Assembly: GCA_032622095.1 (NCBI GenBank)
Contig: CP136066.1
Span: 93,765,319-93,829,318, forward strand
From: Siphonodentalium dalli
Taxonomy: Eukaryota; Mollusca; Scaphopoda; Gadilida; Siphonodentaliidae
DNA: 64,000 nt
Reading direction: 5' to 3'
Positions 39,961-51,826 of this stretch are shown in pieces (the stretch's first letter is position 1; each line of letters starts with the position of its first letter). The translations under genes were made by a program, and so were the position numbers. Below the pieces are notes generated by a model. It did not search any database and had not been told where the DNA came from. It saw only the letters and a list, made by a program, of their open reading frames with translations.

Positions 39961-40698
39961 GCACAGAAATTCTATTGACTGATACCATCACATTTGATGA
40001 AATTGACAGTGACAGTGAAGACCAGATTACATAATCCGTGGGCAGAACTATTGCAATTTATGATATGAATTCTATCAACTAGTATGAACGACCTTTCGAG
40101 TTTATTATAGCATAAAATTGAAAGCATTGAGAACACTATCTTGGGGTAGGGATAAGTTTTACTTTATTTAATAATTCTGGTCTGGTACATGATTATAGCA
40201 TTTCATGTCTGATATTGGGGAAGAATTTATGCTTATTGTGTTGTATGTTGTGCAGCTGTCTCCATAAAGCTAACAAAGTCATGGGAATTTTTCAAACATT
40301 TTTCACTTAAAAATAATCAAAATTTTAGCCAATTTACCCCCAAAAAATCAAATATTTAAACAAAATAGACTCTACCATAGCATAAACCTCCTCATATACA
40401 TACTAATCCCATGATATATGATAAGACTCTGAATTGGTTAAAAAAAAGTAATGAAAACAGGCTATTCTGACTTAATAGGTATTTTCAGATAGAAAATCAG
40501 TTTTAGGGGGGGTGGGTTAAGTTTTTGGAAATATCTCGGCTTGTTGGATATCATTGCTTGTGTTGTTGATATTAATAAATCAGGTATATAATGCTGAAAA
40601 TTTTGATGCACCAATGAGAGCTTTATACCAAAAAATGAAAATTTTATAGAAAATCTTCTGGAAATATTTTTTGAAAAAGCACTGCAATTTATGCATTT

Positions 40699-43320
40699 TT
40701 AGCTCAACTTTACTTTGTAAAGTTTGAGCTATTGCCATGGCTTTGTCGTCCGTCGCCCGTGTGTGCGTGTGTACGGGCGGCGTCAACAATAGAGGCTACA
40801 GGTCGTACCTTTGATCGGATCATTATGAAATTTGTCATAGCTGTTGACATCAACATTTGTACCGGAATGATTCATTTTGGGGTCATACGGAAAAAAAACA
40901 TGGCCGCCAGTGGCCATCTTAGATTTCAAAATTCAATCCATTAGCACGGGCTACAGGTCGTACTGTTCATCTGATCGTCATGAAATTTGTCATGGATGTT
41001 AATATTGACATGTAGATGGGAACGAGTAATTTTGAGGTCATTCGGCCAAAAAACATGGCCGCCAGCAGCCATCTTCGATTTTACTCTTTGCATGACTAAA
41101 TCCTTTAGCACGGGCTACAGGTCGTACCTTTAGTCAGATCGTCATAAAATTTGTCATGGATGTTAACAATGACATGTAGATGGGAACGAGTCATTTTTGG
41201 CTTATTCGGGCAAAAAACATGGCCGCCAGCAGCCATCTTGGATTTTACTCTTTGTATGACTAAATCCTTTAGCACGGGCTACAGGTCATACCTTTAGTCT
41301 GATAATCATGAAATTTATCATGGCTGTTGAAATTGGAATGTAGATGGGAACGAGTCATTTTGGGGTCATTCGGACAAAAAACATGGCCGTCAGTGGCCAT
41401 CTTTGTTTTCAAAATTCAATCCATTAGCACGGGCCACAGGTCGCACTGTTCGTCTGATCATCATGAAATTTGTCATGGATGTTAATATTGACATGTAGAT
41501 GGGAACGAGTAATTTTGGGGTCATTCGGCCCAAAAACATGGCCGCCAGCAGCCATCTTGGATTTTACTCTTTGTATGACTAAATTCTTTAGCACGGGCTA
41601 CAGGTCGTACCTTTAGTCTGATCATCATAAAATTTGTCATGGATGTTAACAATGACATGTAGATTGGAACGAGTCATTTTGGGGTCAATCGGCCAAAAAA
41701 CATGGCCGCCAGCAGCCGTCTTGGATTTTACTCTTTGCATGACTAAATCCTTTAGCACGGGCTACAGGTCCTACTTTTAGTCTGATCATCATAAAATTTG
41801 TCAAGAATGTTAATAATCACATGTAGATGGGAACGAGTCATTTTGGGGTCATTCGGCCAAAAAACATGGCCGTCAGCAGCCATCTTGGATTTTACTCTTT
41901 GTATGACTAAATCCTTTAGCACGGGCTACAGGTCGTACCTTTAGTCTGATCATTATAAAATTTGTCATGGCTGTTGATATTGGAATGTAGATGAGAACGA
42001 GTCATTTTGGGGTCATTCGGACAAAAAACATGGCCGCCAGCGGCCATCTTGGATTTCAAAATTTAATCCATTAGCACAGGCCACAGGTCGTACTGATTGT
42101 CTGATCATCATGAAATTTGTCATGGATGATAATATTTACATGTAGATGGGAACGAGTAATTTTGGGGTCATTCGGCCAAAAAACATGGCCACCAGCAGCC
42201 ATCTTAGATTTTACTCTTTGTATGACTAAATTCTTTATCACGGGCTGCAGGTCGTACCTTTAGTCTGATCATCATAAAATTTTTCATGAATGTTAATAAT
42301 GACATGTAGATGGGAACGAGTCATTTTGGGGTCATTCGGCCAAAAAAGATGGCCGCCAGCAGCCATCTTGGATTTTACTCTTTGTATGACTAAATCCTTT
42401 AGCACGGGCTACAGGTTGTATCTTTAGTCTGATCATCATAAAATTTTTCATAAATGTTAATAATGACATGTAGATGGGAACGAGTCATTTTGGGGTCATT
42501 CGGCCAAAAAAGATGGCCGCCAGCAGCCATCTTGGATTTTACTCTTTGTATGACTAAATCCTTTAGCACGGGCTACAGGTCGTACCTTTAGTCTGATCAT
42601 CATAAAAATTTTCATGGCTGTTGAAATTGGAATGTAAATGGGAACGAGTCATTTTGGGGTCATTCGGCCAAAAAACATGGCCGCCAGCGGCCATCTTGGA
42701 TTTCAAAATTTAATCCATTAGCACGGGCCACAGGTCGTACTATTCGTCTGATCATCATGAAATTTGTCCTGGATGTTAATGTTGATATGTAGATGGGAAA
42801 CGAGTAATTTTGGGGTCATTTGGCGAAAAAACGTGGCCGCCAGCAGCCATCTTGGATTTTACTCTTTGTATGACTAAATTCTTTAGCACGGGCTACAGGT
42901 CGTACCTTTAGTCTGATCATCATAAAATTTGTCATGGATGTTAACAATGACATGTAGATTGGAACGAGTCATTTTGGGGTCAATCGGCCAAAAAACATGG
43001 CCGCCAGCAGCCATCTTGGATTTTACTCTTTGTATGACTAAATTCTTTAGCATGGGCTACAGGTCGTACCTTTAGTCTGATCGTCATAAAATTTGTCATT
43101 GATGTTAACGATGACATGTAGATGGGAACGACTCATTTTGGGGTCATTCGACCGAAAACATGGCCGCCAGCAGCCATCTTGGATTTTACTTTCCTCTTCA
43201 TGTCTATAAACTAGTATTAGACATTCAACTTTCCACATTCCTAATCGCTCCATTGACTGTAATATATTAAATTATTCCCTTTCCAAGTTGAGCTACAGTG
43301 TCATTGACACTTTCATTTAG
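40699..43320 (+). repeat. Pearl-like element with about 15 units of ~164 bp
   Basis: The head is AGCTCAACTTTACTTTGTAA followed by the inverted match AGTTTGAGCT. The tandem core has units marked GCACGGGCTACAGGTCGTAC and CATGGCCGCCAGCAGCCATC, spaced about 153-166 bp. The tail is GTTGAGCTACAGTGTCATTG with ACACTTTCATTTAG, containing a small hairpin. Bivalve pearl elements have this plan: a ~160-bp tandem core between conserved ends, and similar elements are now linked to non-autonomous Helitrons. The insertion is defined precisely because the left arm of the surrounding element lacks it (about 33018-33024). Confidence 0.85.
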
Positions 43321-43641
43321 CATTTTCGTGAATTTTTCACAAAAATTGTTGGATAATATAACTTTTTGCACATCGTAAATGTTAATCAACCCAGATAGAA
43401 TAAGTATCTGATATTCAAGTATATTTTATTCAACATTTGTCTTATTTTATTGGTTTTCCTGATTATACTGAAATTTGCAGGTCAAAAACACCAAAAAGGT
43501 CAAAAAAATATATTTTCCACCTGCTCCGCCCTGGATACCTCAGTGTTTTTGGAACCCCCATGGGGCAATGATAATTGGAGATAGCGTCAAAATTTCTACC
43601 CTTTCATGTGACACTACCCTCATCTGGGGGCCGGTCTAATT

Positions 43642-43925
43642 GTAAACTTAAATTGGACTTTCTTAACCCAAGTATTCCATGTCCAGGTCACCTTTCACAT
43701 TTAACCCAAGGCTGTGGTGGTGCAGCATTTCAGATCCTGTACCAATGAATTCTCTTGTATAAATGCGAGTGACCCATAAATTACAATAATTTTGTCTATA
43801 ATAGTACATAACAGTATACTATAATTCAACTTCAAAACTCTCATTTATGATTCCGATCATAGTAATTTACTATCGCTAAGGGATGGATTAACATCTGCCG
43901 ATAGTGATCGGCCTCTCGTTTTTAT
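43642..43925 (+). repeat. Right half of the split dispersed-repeat copy
   Basis: Matches about 19037-19340: GTAAACTTAAATTGG, AACCCAAGTATTCCATGTCC, a remnant of the family 1 hairpin, and the end CTATCGCTAAGGGATGG with GATCGGCCTCTCGTT. Confidence 0.85.
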
Positions 43926-44069
43926 ATATGTTCTGCTTTATATCACTATTTGAAATGCAATAGGATTATTAATAACATACTAAGATTTTTAATATATTTA
44001 TATACAATAAAATGTCATTTAAATTTAGCATTTCTCTGTTTTGATTCTCATTTTTTTTTTCTTTTTCAG

Positions 44070-44180
44070 AGAAGAGTATCAAATTCCGGTGTCCAAGTTC
44101 TTGTTTCAAATCTTTCTGCCAACATGAATGAAGACTCGCTCCGAATACTCAATGAAAAAAGGACAAATAGCGATCTTTTG
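44070..44180 (+). CDS. RBM33-like gene, visible exon 7 (start of the RRM-like domain)
   Basis: 111 nt, phase 0 at both ends. The acceptor follows a long T tract (CTTTTTCAG) and the donor is CTTTTG|GTAAGT. It encodes RRVSNSGVQVLVSNLSANMN and then EDSLRILNEKRTNSDLL. VQVLVSNLS matches the first RRM strand (RNP2 type: hydrophobic-x-hydrophobic-x-N-L), followed by a loop and helix 1 (EDSLRIL). This is the best functional signature in the window. Confidence 0.88.
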
Positions 44181-44353
44181 GTAAGTTTAGTAATAATTTA
44201 ATATTTGATAGTTTAAAAGTGTAAAATCCATTGTAAATTGTAAAACAATTTACATTCAATCATAAAATATTAAAACATAAGTAAATGTTGACCTAATAGT
44301 TGTTATCTAAAATGAGTATTTACAAGTGTTTTCAAGAGTTGTTTTTTTTTCAG

Positions 44354-44460
44354 TTAGGAATGTTGGAAGCTGGTTCCATTGAATATGCATTGAATATGAT
44401 GAAAGTAAAAATGAATCTTTACTGGCCATCAAGGTCAAAAGTGATGTCTTAATGTTCTGA
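44354..44460 (+). pseudogene. Degenerate duplicate of RRM exon 8
   Basis: An acceptor-like T tract plus CAG (44341-44353) precedes LGMLEAGS and then a stretch from 44389 that reads IEYDESKNESLLAIKVKSDV and LMF before TGA at 44458. It lines up with IEYDESENKAMLTFKNKNDA and MMF of the functional exon 135 bp downstream. An 11-bp direct duplication (44378-44388 and 44389 onward, ATTGAATATG) shifts the frame between the two parts. Used as an exon it would end the protein inside the RRM. It has no donor site where the real exon has one. Confidence 0.8.
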
Positions 44461-44488
44461 AATATTTATTAGCGGATTCTATTTCCAG

Positions 44489-44577
44489 GGCATTGAATAT
44501 GATGAAAGTGAGAACAAAGCTATGCTGACCTTCAAGAACAAAAATGATGCCATGATGTTCAGGAATATGGTGCACAG
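44489..44577 (+). CDS. RBM33-like gene, visible exon 8 (RRM strands 2-3 and helix 2)
   Basis: 89 nt. Enters in phase 0 after TATTTCCAG and leaves AG at CACAG|GTTAGT. It encodes GIEYDESENKAMLTFKNKND and then AMMFRNMVH. NKAMLTFKN occupies the place of the RNP1 strand; the usual aromatic at the first RNP1 position is missing, but the closing Phe is kept. NDAMMFRNMVH is helix 2. The missing aromatic is a departure from canonical RRMs and may mean weaker RNA binding. Confidence 0.87.
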
Positions 44578-45848
44578 GTTAGTTAGACAATGTCGCAAAT
44601 GATTTATTATTGCATTTAGTCGGTCCATTGTGGAGTCTCAGTTAGAAAGTGAATAGCACATAAGTCCAGGGACCAGCCGAGATGGCGACGTGGGCGAAGA
44701 AGTCTCCCTATTCTTGCTCACTTCGCCCTAATTTTGCAGCCAGGCGAAGTTTAAGTCGCCCTGAAATTTCCAACGAAAATTGGCAAAATATTCATCCTAA
44801 TTTACTGTCAACATTGATTGAAGCCAGTTATCCATTGACAGGGTCTTTTAACACTCCATAAGTCTTATTGACATATGTATTAATCCGATTTGGGAGCATA
44901 TTCACACCTGAGCGATAATTGCAGACAGCTGTGAATACATCGTAAGGTGTCCGTCATTTTGAGATTATCACACCTGAAGATTACAACTTATACACCTTTA
45001 TTACCATGTGTCAGTTCATCAATCTTTGCTAAAGTTTGTAAAGGTCAGAACAACATTGAAAACAAATTCATTTGAGTAACATGTTAATATCTGTACCCAG
45101 CTTAGGAACTTTTAATGAGTGAGAATATTCAAGATTTCGTTTCGTTCATCATTTTTTTTCGTATTCTTAAGCATTGTTTAGTGAAAATCTTGAATTTCAC
45201 ATTTCTTCATCCTCGGTGTATACAGAATCTGAACAGTTATTAAGACCAAAGGAATGGATTTTAATTTTAATACATTTGAGAAGTAGAGCTGCGATGATCA
45301 TCGCGATTCCGATGCATCATGTTTTAAAAAGTTAATAATGCAATGCATCATACTGGGAGGGTGTGATGCGACTCATAAACAATTCATGTCGGAAATATGG
45401 CTTGTTGCCATTTATCGGAAACACAGAGCTTTCCGATGAATGGCAACAAGCCATATTTCCGATTAAATCCTGAAAAATTACCCATAATTCTGCTGTGATT
45501 AATGAGTCGATTATTTAGGGCATTACTGTATAAACAAGATGCCTTCCTCCACCCGAATCCTAATTTCCTTATATATCGGGTTAATCAGAACAGAAAATAT
45601 TTTTCATTCCATAAAAGTATAGTAAATGAGGTTTTAATATCCATCATGTTAATGGTTCTTAAATATTATGTAACAATAATTGCTGATACCAAATTTTAAA
45701 AAGAAATTCCAGACTGATTTTGAAATATCAGGAAGTTTTGTACTAAATACTCATTGATTAATAGTTTTCTCCAATAAATAGGGCTCCTTCTGTACTTGTA
45801 TTATCTGTTGTCTGACTATTTTTTTCTTCTGAAAACTCCTCCTATTTT
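44578..45848. other. Start of intron 8
   Basis: There is no gene. 44665-44770 (GGGACCAGCCGAGATGGCGA, GGCGAAGTTTAAGTCGCC) looks like part of a dispersed element. 45295-45385 begins TAGAGCTGCGATGATCATCG, a hAT-like end sharing TAGAGCTG with the complete element at 11712, but without a partner. 45389-45530 is a MITE family 3 copy, its left end truncated. Confidence 0.6.
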
Positions 45849-48094
45849 CACTGTGAAGGATATGCTCCTTGAAATCTCATTCCGCCCGAGCAAAATTCCG
45901 ATTCCGAGCGTTATAAGTTCCGATTCCGCGAACGTTTTGCTCGATTTTCCACGACCATGTTTACTAATTGGTGTATATCGAGGGAGCAACTCATGTGATG
46001 ACACATTCAAATGTTAGGATTTGTTTCTAAGGTATTCTACTCTTCACTTTCTTATTCTTTAGTCCCATATATAGCACGCTGAACTAAATTACAAGGGTTG
46101 CTCACTAAAATCCACACGCACACAGATGAAAATTATTGTGTACAAATGTGAATTTCGAAGGGAAAAAGATTATGTTTTGTAGAACAAATTGCTTACGTGT
46201 ATCCGCAAACAACCCATCGTTACTTAAAAAATACCGTTGATAAAAATACGCGATTTTGTCATTACATGTTGCCTTAAAAGTAACCCTACCATAAGTTCCG
46301 ATTCTGTTTTCAGAGTGTTCCGATTCACGACACGCACATTTTCAGCGTTCCCATTCCTGACATGGATTAAATGTTTACCGCAATCCAGTTAATTGCTTCA
46401 TTTTGCTGGCTCCACAGCGGTTCTACATGACTGTAAATTGTCCTATAATGATTACCTAAGTAGAACGAATTAGTAACTTATACTACAACAGATCTACAAC
46501 GTCACTGGTGTTGATTTTGATGCGATGTTTTTTAAATTTTCCTATAATATCTTGAGGTACTTTATTAAAAAGACCAAACATACATGTACATGTATATGGG
46601 AAGTCAAATTGACATTTATAAATAATTGAGCTTGAAGGTACTCAATCCGACTCTATGGTCCCCATATCATCAGATTCCAACAACAACAACAATGTTTTTT
46701 AAATGCTGCTCCAGTTATGAGAATCGATTAATTGCCCAAAAATAAACCAGTCAACTATAGTACAAAATTGCCCAAAACTTCTTATAAGGCATATCTTATT
46801 GATCTTATAAGCACAAAAAGGAATCTTCAATAAAAGCGCAATAAGGAATATTATTATTGCGCTTAAGTGCAATAAGAGCTAATTGGGCTTAAGTGGAAGT
46901 CAAAATCTTCCTTAATGCGCTTAAGCACAATTAGCCACATTACATAAACACTAATTCAAATGGTGTAGTCCATAGTGCAATGGGTGGAGTTTATTTATGA
47001 CCTGGTGACTGTCCACGCGTAGGCCAATTCGGATTCTACTATTTGCACAGAGGGGTGATCTCATGATGGAGATATTAATTGCGCTTAAGCGCAATAAGAA
47101 TGAGGAGCCAGATATGTAATTGCGCTTAGGTGAAATAAGAAATGTCTTATTTCGCTTAAACGCAATAAGGAGTCCCCAATCGCGCTTATGCGCAATAAGG
47201 ACAATTCTAATTGAGCTTAAGCACAATAAGAGAAGAAATTATTGCGCTCATAGGATCAATAAGGAATATCTAATTTCGTTTAAGCACAATAGGGAATATT
47301 CTTATGGCACTTAAGTGAAATTCCGTCTACAGTTAATTCGACAAAACAATCGCCTTACAGCAATAATTGTAAATTGAAATCACGAAACCGCATATAATAA
47401 AAAGGAAACCTACTGCTTTTGACTGGATATTATATCATTCGTGGGTAGGTGTACACGCAAATATCGATTTTCCAATCGGTATTTGCTTGTACCCGTTCAT
47501 GATAATTCTCGTTTTCAGTCAAAACTCATAGTTATCCTCTCGTATCTTCGTTGATTATTTGCACTGCTAATCGATATATCGATCGTTCAGCAATTTCAAA
47601 GTAAAATGTGCTACTTCCGGTGCGAAACTGGCGTAGGAAAGTTTTCAACGATGAATACTATTTATATCAGGAAAATGAAGACATTGGTAACATTTGATAA
47701 CATTATCTGAAAATGTACTGCATAAAGAGTCTGAATGCATGCCCCTTTAATACTTTCCTCATCATTTTGAAGACAAAAGCTAAGGGCCGTCCCATGGAGC
47801 CGTTTACCGCTAGAAAACTGGACGTTTCTAGACGAAATCTAAAGAGCATTGCTCGGGCGACAATTGAACTTACTCGGGCGACAACGGAACATACAGGGCG
47901 GGAATCGGAGCGAAAACGTAAATCACCGATTACAGCATTTTGATGGCTTTATAGGCAACAAAATTATAGGACAACATGTCCCGGTTGAAATTTGAAATTT
48001 GCTCGGTCGACAAGCGGAAAAACTCATAACGGTATCGGAATTTGCTCGGGCGGAATGAGATTTCGAGGAGCGGATCCTCCACAGTGCCTATTTT
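45841..48094. mobile_element. hAT-like 2.2-kb element with 8-bp target duplication
   Basis: The element is 45849-48086. It starts CACTGTGAAGGATATGCTCC, and the right end is the complement of CACTGTGGAGGATCCGCTCC. The inverted ends extend about 55 bp through CATTCCGCCCGAGCAAA. The flanks are CCTATTTT at 45841-45848 and 48087-48094. No transposase ORF is found, so it is non-autonomous or gutted. Confidence 0.9.
46790..47310. repeat. Cluster of imperfect TTGCGCTTAAGCGCAA palindromes
   Basis: About twelve copies of ATTGCGCTTAAGCGCAATAAG or variants (for example around 46857, 46914 and 47078), spaced irregularly at about 30-60 bp, within the hAT-like element. Confidence 0.8.
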
Positions 48095-48348
48095 GTAAAG
48101 AAAGCAGTAGAAAGTGTTAAATTTCTATAATTCTGTTCAGTTTCTATTTCCCTTAATTTGCAGAAGATAGAATGCATAATCGAGGTGACTAATGGGTGAA
48201 CACCTACTTCAACGTGGGAACTTCAATCTGATCCACAATAGGCTTGTTGTCTCATCCCATTCCAATCACCCATAATCATCCATTAGCATTTTTGTAAAAT
48301 ATTCATCTTGTTTTGTATTGCAGGGTTCCTGCGGGTCCTTGAAAACCC

Positions 48349-49423
48349 TTGAATACCACAGGGGCCTGTAACGCGCTCCGCTGTCCGCCCCCCTTTTGCG
48401 CTGCCCATATACGCCGCTGCTATATACGCGCCTGCTTCACGCTAATGGTATAATAATAGCACAAGGGTAACTGTAGAAATTCACCTTTTTACCATCACTC
48501 GCCGATCGATCAAATATAGCTCATTCACACCAGTAATGCCACAGATATAACCAAGGATGTATCGGCGAAGAATTCATCTTTCAATCAATACCACAAACTC
48601 CCATCAAAACCATTCATATGCATAGCATTTGATAATTTTTTAACCACCGAATATTGTCTCCGAAGACCGTAAATTTTCATTTTGATCCGGCTCAGAACAA
48701 AATGTCCGAAATCTTCCCATAACTTCACCCCCGCGCGGCTTACTATAATTAAAAATCGGCCAAACGATCAACTAAACGTTTAGCGCTCAGTGATTTCTTG
48801 TCGGCTAATAATTTATTTACTCATACAAATCAACAGATCGTCAGTAAACAATTTCTATAGAGGAGAAATCTGTCGATAATTCCAACTTTAAAAAAAAAAT
48901 TTGTCAAGTCACAAAGTTCCTAATTTTAATATTCATTGTGACCTGACCTTTCCATGACTGACATAGTAGAAACAGCCAATCACCGCTCAGTGTTAGAATC
49001 GAGGTCAGGTCATAATGAATATTAAAATGAGGACCTCGATTCTAACACTGAGCGGTGATTGGCTGTATTGGCTATAGGAACTTTGTGACTTGACAAATTT
49101 TACGGTCTTCGGAGACAATATTCGGTGGTTAAAAAATTATCAAATGCTATGCATATGAATGGTTTTGATGGGAGTTTGTGGTATTGATTGAAAGATGAAT
49201 TCTTCGCCGATACATCCTTGGTTATATCTGTGGCATTACTGGTGTGAATGAGCTATATTTGATCGATCGGCGAGTGATGGTAAAAAGGTGAATTTCTACA
49301 GTTACCCTTGTGCTATTATTATACCATTAGCGTGAAGCAGGCGCGTATATAGAAGCGGCGTATATGGGCAGCGCAAAAGGGGGACGGACAGCGGATCGCG
49401 TTACAGGCCCCTGTGTTGAATAC
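48349..49423. mobile_element. Foldback hAT-like element with 8-bp target duplication
   Basis: The element is 48357-49415 (1059 bp). The ends are CACAGGGGCCTGTAACGCG, followed by arms of about 320 bp almost fully complementary. It is flanked by TTGAATAC at 48349-48356 and 49416-49423. The centre (48900-49080) has a second inverted pair around CCAATCACCGCTCAGTGTTA. The insertion interrupts a dispersed motif CCTTGAAAACCCTTGAATAC. There is no ORF. Confidence 0.92.
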
Positions 49424-49809
49424 CCTTGAATTTAAAAATCATTGTTCAAGGGCCCTTGAAACCCTTGAATTCCAGTACCAGCCCTTGAAAACCCTTGAAT
49501 GTGAACCTAATATATAAACACAAGATAGAAGGTATACACCAGGTTATAACGCACATTGTCAACTTGCATAGAAACATACGGAACACAGTGACCTAATATA
49601 ACGACCTTTGACCAACTGACATAGAATGTAAATAGTGGCTATTACGCGCTATGAATTTCACACTGTTTACAGTAGTAACAATCGATCGAGTAATTATGTA
49701 TTGCTCATTGTGATTGGTCAATGACTATCCCCTCCAGCTATTGACAAATCAAATTGCGTGTAACATATCCGAAGTCGGCTGAAAAAACAGCGTGTTACCA
49801 ATGCTCGAA

Positions 49810-49875
49810 CACAGCGGGATAGCATCACTAAATTCACCCTCTGGGGACCTCATTCTGCAAATGACAGACACACTA
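49810..49875. mobile_element. Half copy of MITE family 2
   Basis: GGGATAGCATCACTAAATTC and CTGGGGACCTCATTCTGCAA, one arm only, about 50 bp before the last intron's acceptor. Confidence 0.7.
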
Positions 49876-49927
49876 TTTCAAGGCTTGATAATTTATATGA
49901 ACACGATGATCTTGTTTATTTTTTCAG

Positions 49928-49970
49928 GCATACTGTAGCTGGATCCATCCTAGATGTGCAGATGCTCTAG
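49928..49970 (+). CDS. RBM33-like gene, terminal coding exon
   Basis: 43 nt. Enters after TTTTTTCAG, its first base completing an Arg codon, and encodes HTVAGSILDVQML before TAG at 49968-49970. AGSILDVQML forms the last RRM strand. The protein ends immediately after the RRM, which is where RBM33 also ends. The phase agrees with exon 8, which supports the junction. Confidence 0.85.
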
Positions 49971-50463
49971 AGTTGAACGGTAACTTATATACGCTTAGTC
50001 GGTCCATATCATGAGTTTCTAGGTGGTTAGTGTTCATATGCAGAATGAAGTAGATGATAGCATAGGATTTCTAACTAAGGATGCTAGAGTTTCAATTTCC
50101 TTGACCAGGTTTTGTCATTTAAAGATGATCTATCTCTTCCGGGCCACAATTACAACAACATAATTTTTATAAAATTTGATTTTGAGACCACAAATGCCTT
50201 TTTTCTGTAAATATAACAAAGATATAAATGAAGATTGGGTAAATTATTTGTTTGTAAAAGCATAATAATAAAGTGGATTATTTGCGCAAAATATCTGAAT
50301 CAAAATGGCATTGTCTTGATGGAGATTTCTAACAAGATAGTGTTCTCCTTCTACCTATGCTCCAAATGCGCCGGAAGTTTCTGTTAAAAAATAGCCAGTA
50401 GAACCTGGTAAAACCGTTCTGAAAGGTTGTATATATTATACCAGAAAAAAAAATCTAAATAAA
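49971..50463 (+). other. Probable 3' untranslated region and polyadenylation signal
   Basis: AT-rich non-coding sequence follows the stop. A canonical AATAAA lies at 50458-50463, with a weaker AATAATAAAG near 50266. Either could direct cleavage; transcript data are needed. No further coding is seen. Confidence 0.5.
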
Positions 50464-50569
50464 ATCAATATTAATTGATAGAAGTGTCTGATTCATATTT
50501 ATTATGTTTTACCCCAGAAAGTATATAAAACTTGTTAAGAATAGATATACTATCTTTAAGAATTTTATT

Positions 50570-51773
50570 TTAACTCTTTAACCCTCAATGACGTGATTTG
50601 ACGTGTAATTTACTAATTAGCAGCGAATTTATTGCGCTCGCTTATTGATAATTTTATTAGACATGTTGTTACCGCGAATTTCTTGAACACCACCGAAAGT
50701 TACATTTCAATGCAAATTGTATCCGTTATTCTACAAATTATTACCAGCTAAATTTTCATTGTGAAAATCACGCCTATACAACGGAACTGGTCGGTCTAAA
50801 TCATGCAGGAATGGATAAAATTTCATTTTTATTTATGCCAAACTTCCTCGGAAAAGTTGAGAAAGTCACCAGAAAAAGTTGAACAGACGGTTCGTTTAGG
50901 GGGAAATCCTTGTGATGAAGGGAATACACATCCCATCTCCGATTATAATTTAAACTTTTGTGGAGAAAACTGGAAAAATCTAGCTTTAATATCGAGTAAA
51001 TCATAACATTTTATGACGTGATTGTTGGTTGCGTCATTTTCAGTTTGATGCTTTCGCAAAACACGTTGTTTATTTATCTGGTGCGATGGTATTACTCGTC
51101 TCTTAAATATGAATAATCCCTACGATTCCCAATATCAATAAAAAATAAAAATAAATCCAACTTCCTTATTTGGGTGAGGCTTGATTCTGCTGTCACTGGA
51201 TTGGTCCGGCTCTTCCATCAATTATACAGGCTCTTCTAATAACCTCCCGATTGATCCACTCTTCCGGTTTGCAACACAACACACACACGTGGTTTTCACT
51301 CGACCGAAGTTGAATTAAGAATTGCAAAGTTGGTTCAAACGATATAATTATTCAGAAAATGGCAACAAGAAATAGATCTTTGGTTTGTTCAGGCGGATTT
51401 GGAAACATTAGAAGACAATTTCAGTACTGATACCAGTATGTTGTAATACCTGGGTACCGGTATGTCATTGAAAATGGAATAATTATTTGCACCCCCAGCC
51501 GGGATTGAAATGGATTATTCCATATTGAACTGCACTTAGCGATATAAACTTCCCGCTACTTGACCATAAATCGACAAGGTGTTGATCTGAACAGTTATGT
51601 CACAGTATTCATATTCAATAAAGCATAAAAAACTGAATATACACCGTTTATATAAACGAAAAACTTGCCATGCAAACCAACACGTCAAATCACGTCATTG
51701 AGGAATAGGTAGCCACGTCAAATCACGTCATTGAGGGTTACGCTAGAAAACTATTTGAGTGTTAAAGAGTTAA
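50570..51773. mobile_element. TTAA-flanked element, about 1.2 kb
   Basis: TTAA at 50570-50573 and 51770-51773. The ends are CTCTTTAACCCTCAATGACG on the left and, as complement, CTCTTTAACACTCAAATAG on the right. Both subterminal regions contain TCAATGACGTGATTTGACGT, doubled on the right. Probably a non-autonomous piggyBac-type element. The 67-codon ORFs inside have no recognisable domain. Confidence 0.65.
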
Positions 51774-51826
51774 AGTGTCTTCATTATGAGAGTTGAAGTG
51801 ATTCAGTGTTTTTCAGACTTAATATT

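Noticed and set aside
40699-43320. CRISPR-like array of regularly spaced repeats
   Set aside because: The units are contiguous tandem copies with no unique spacers, and the host is an animal.
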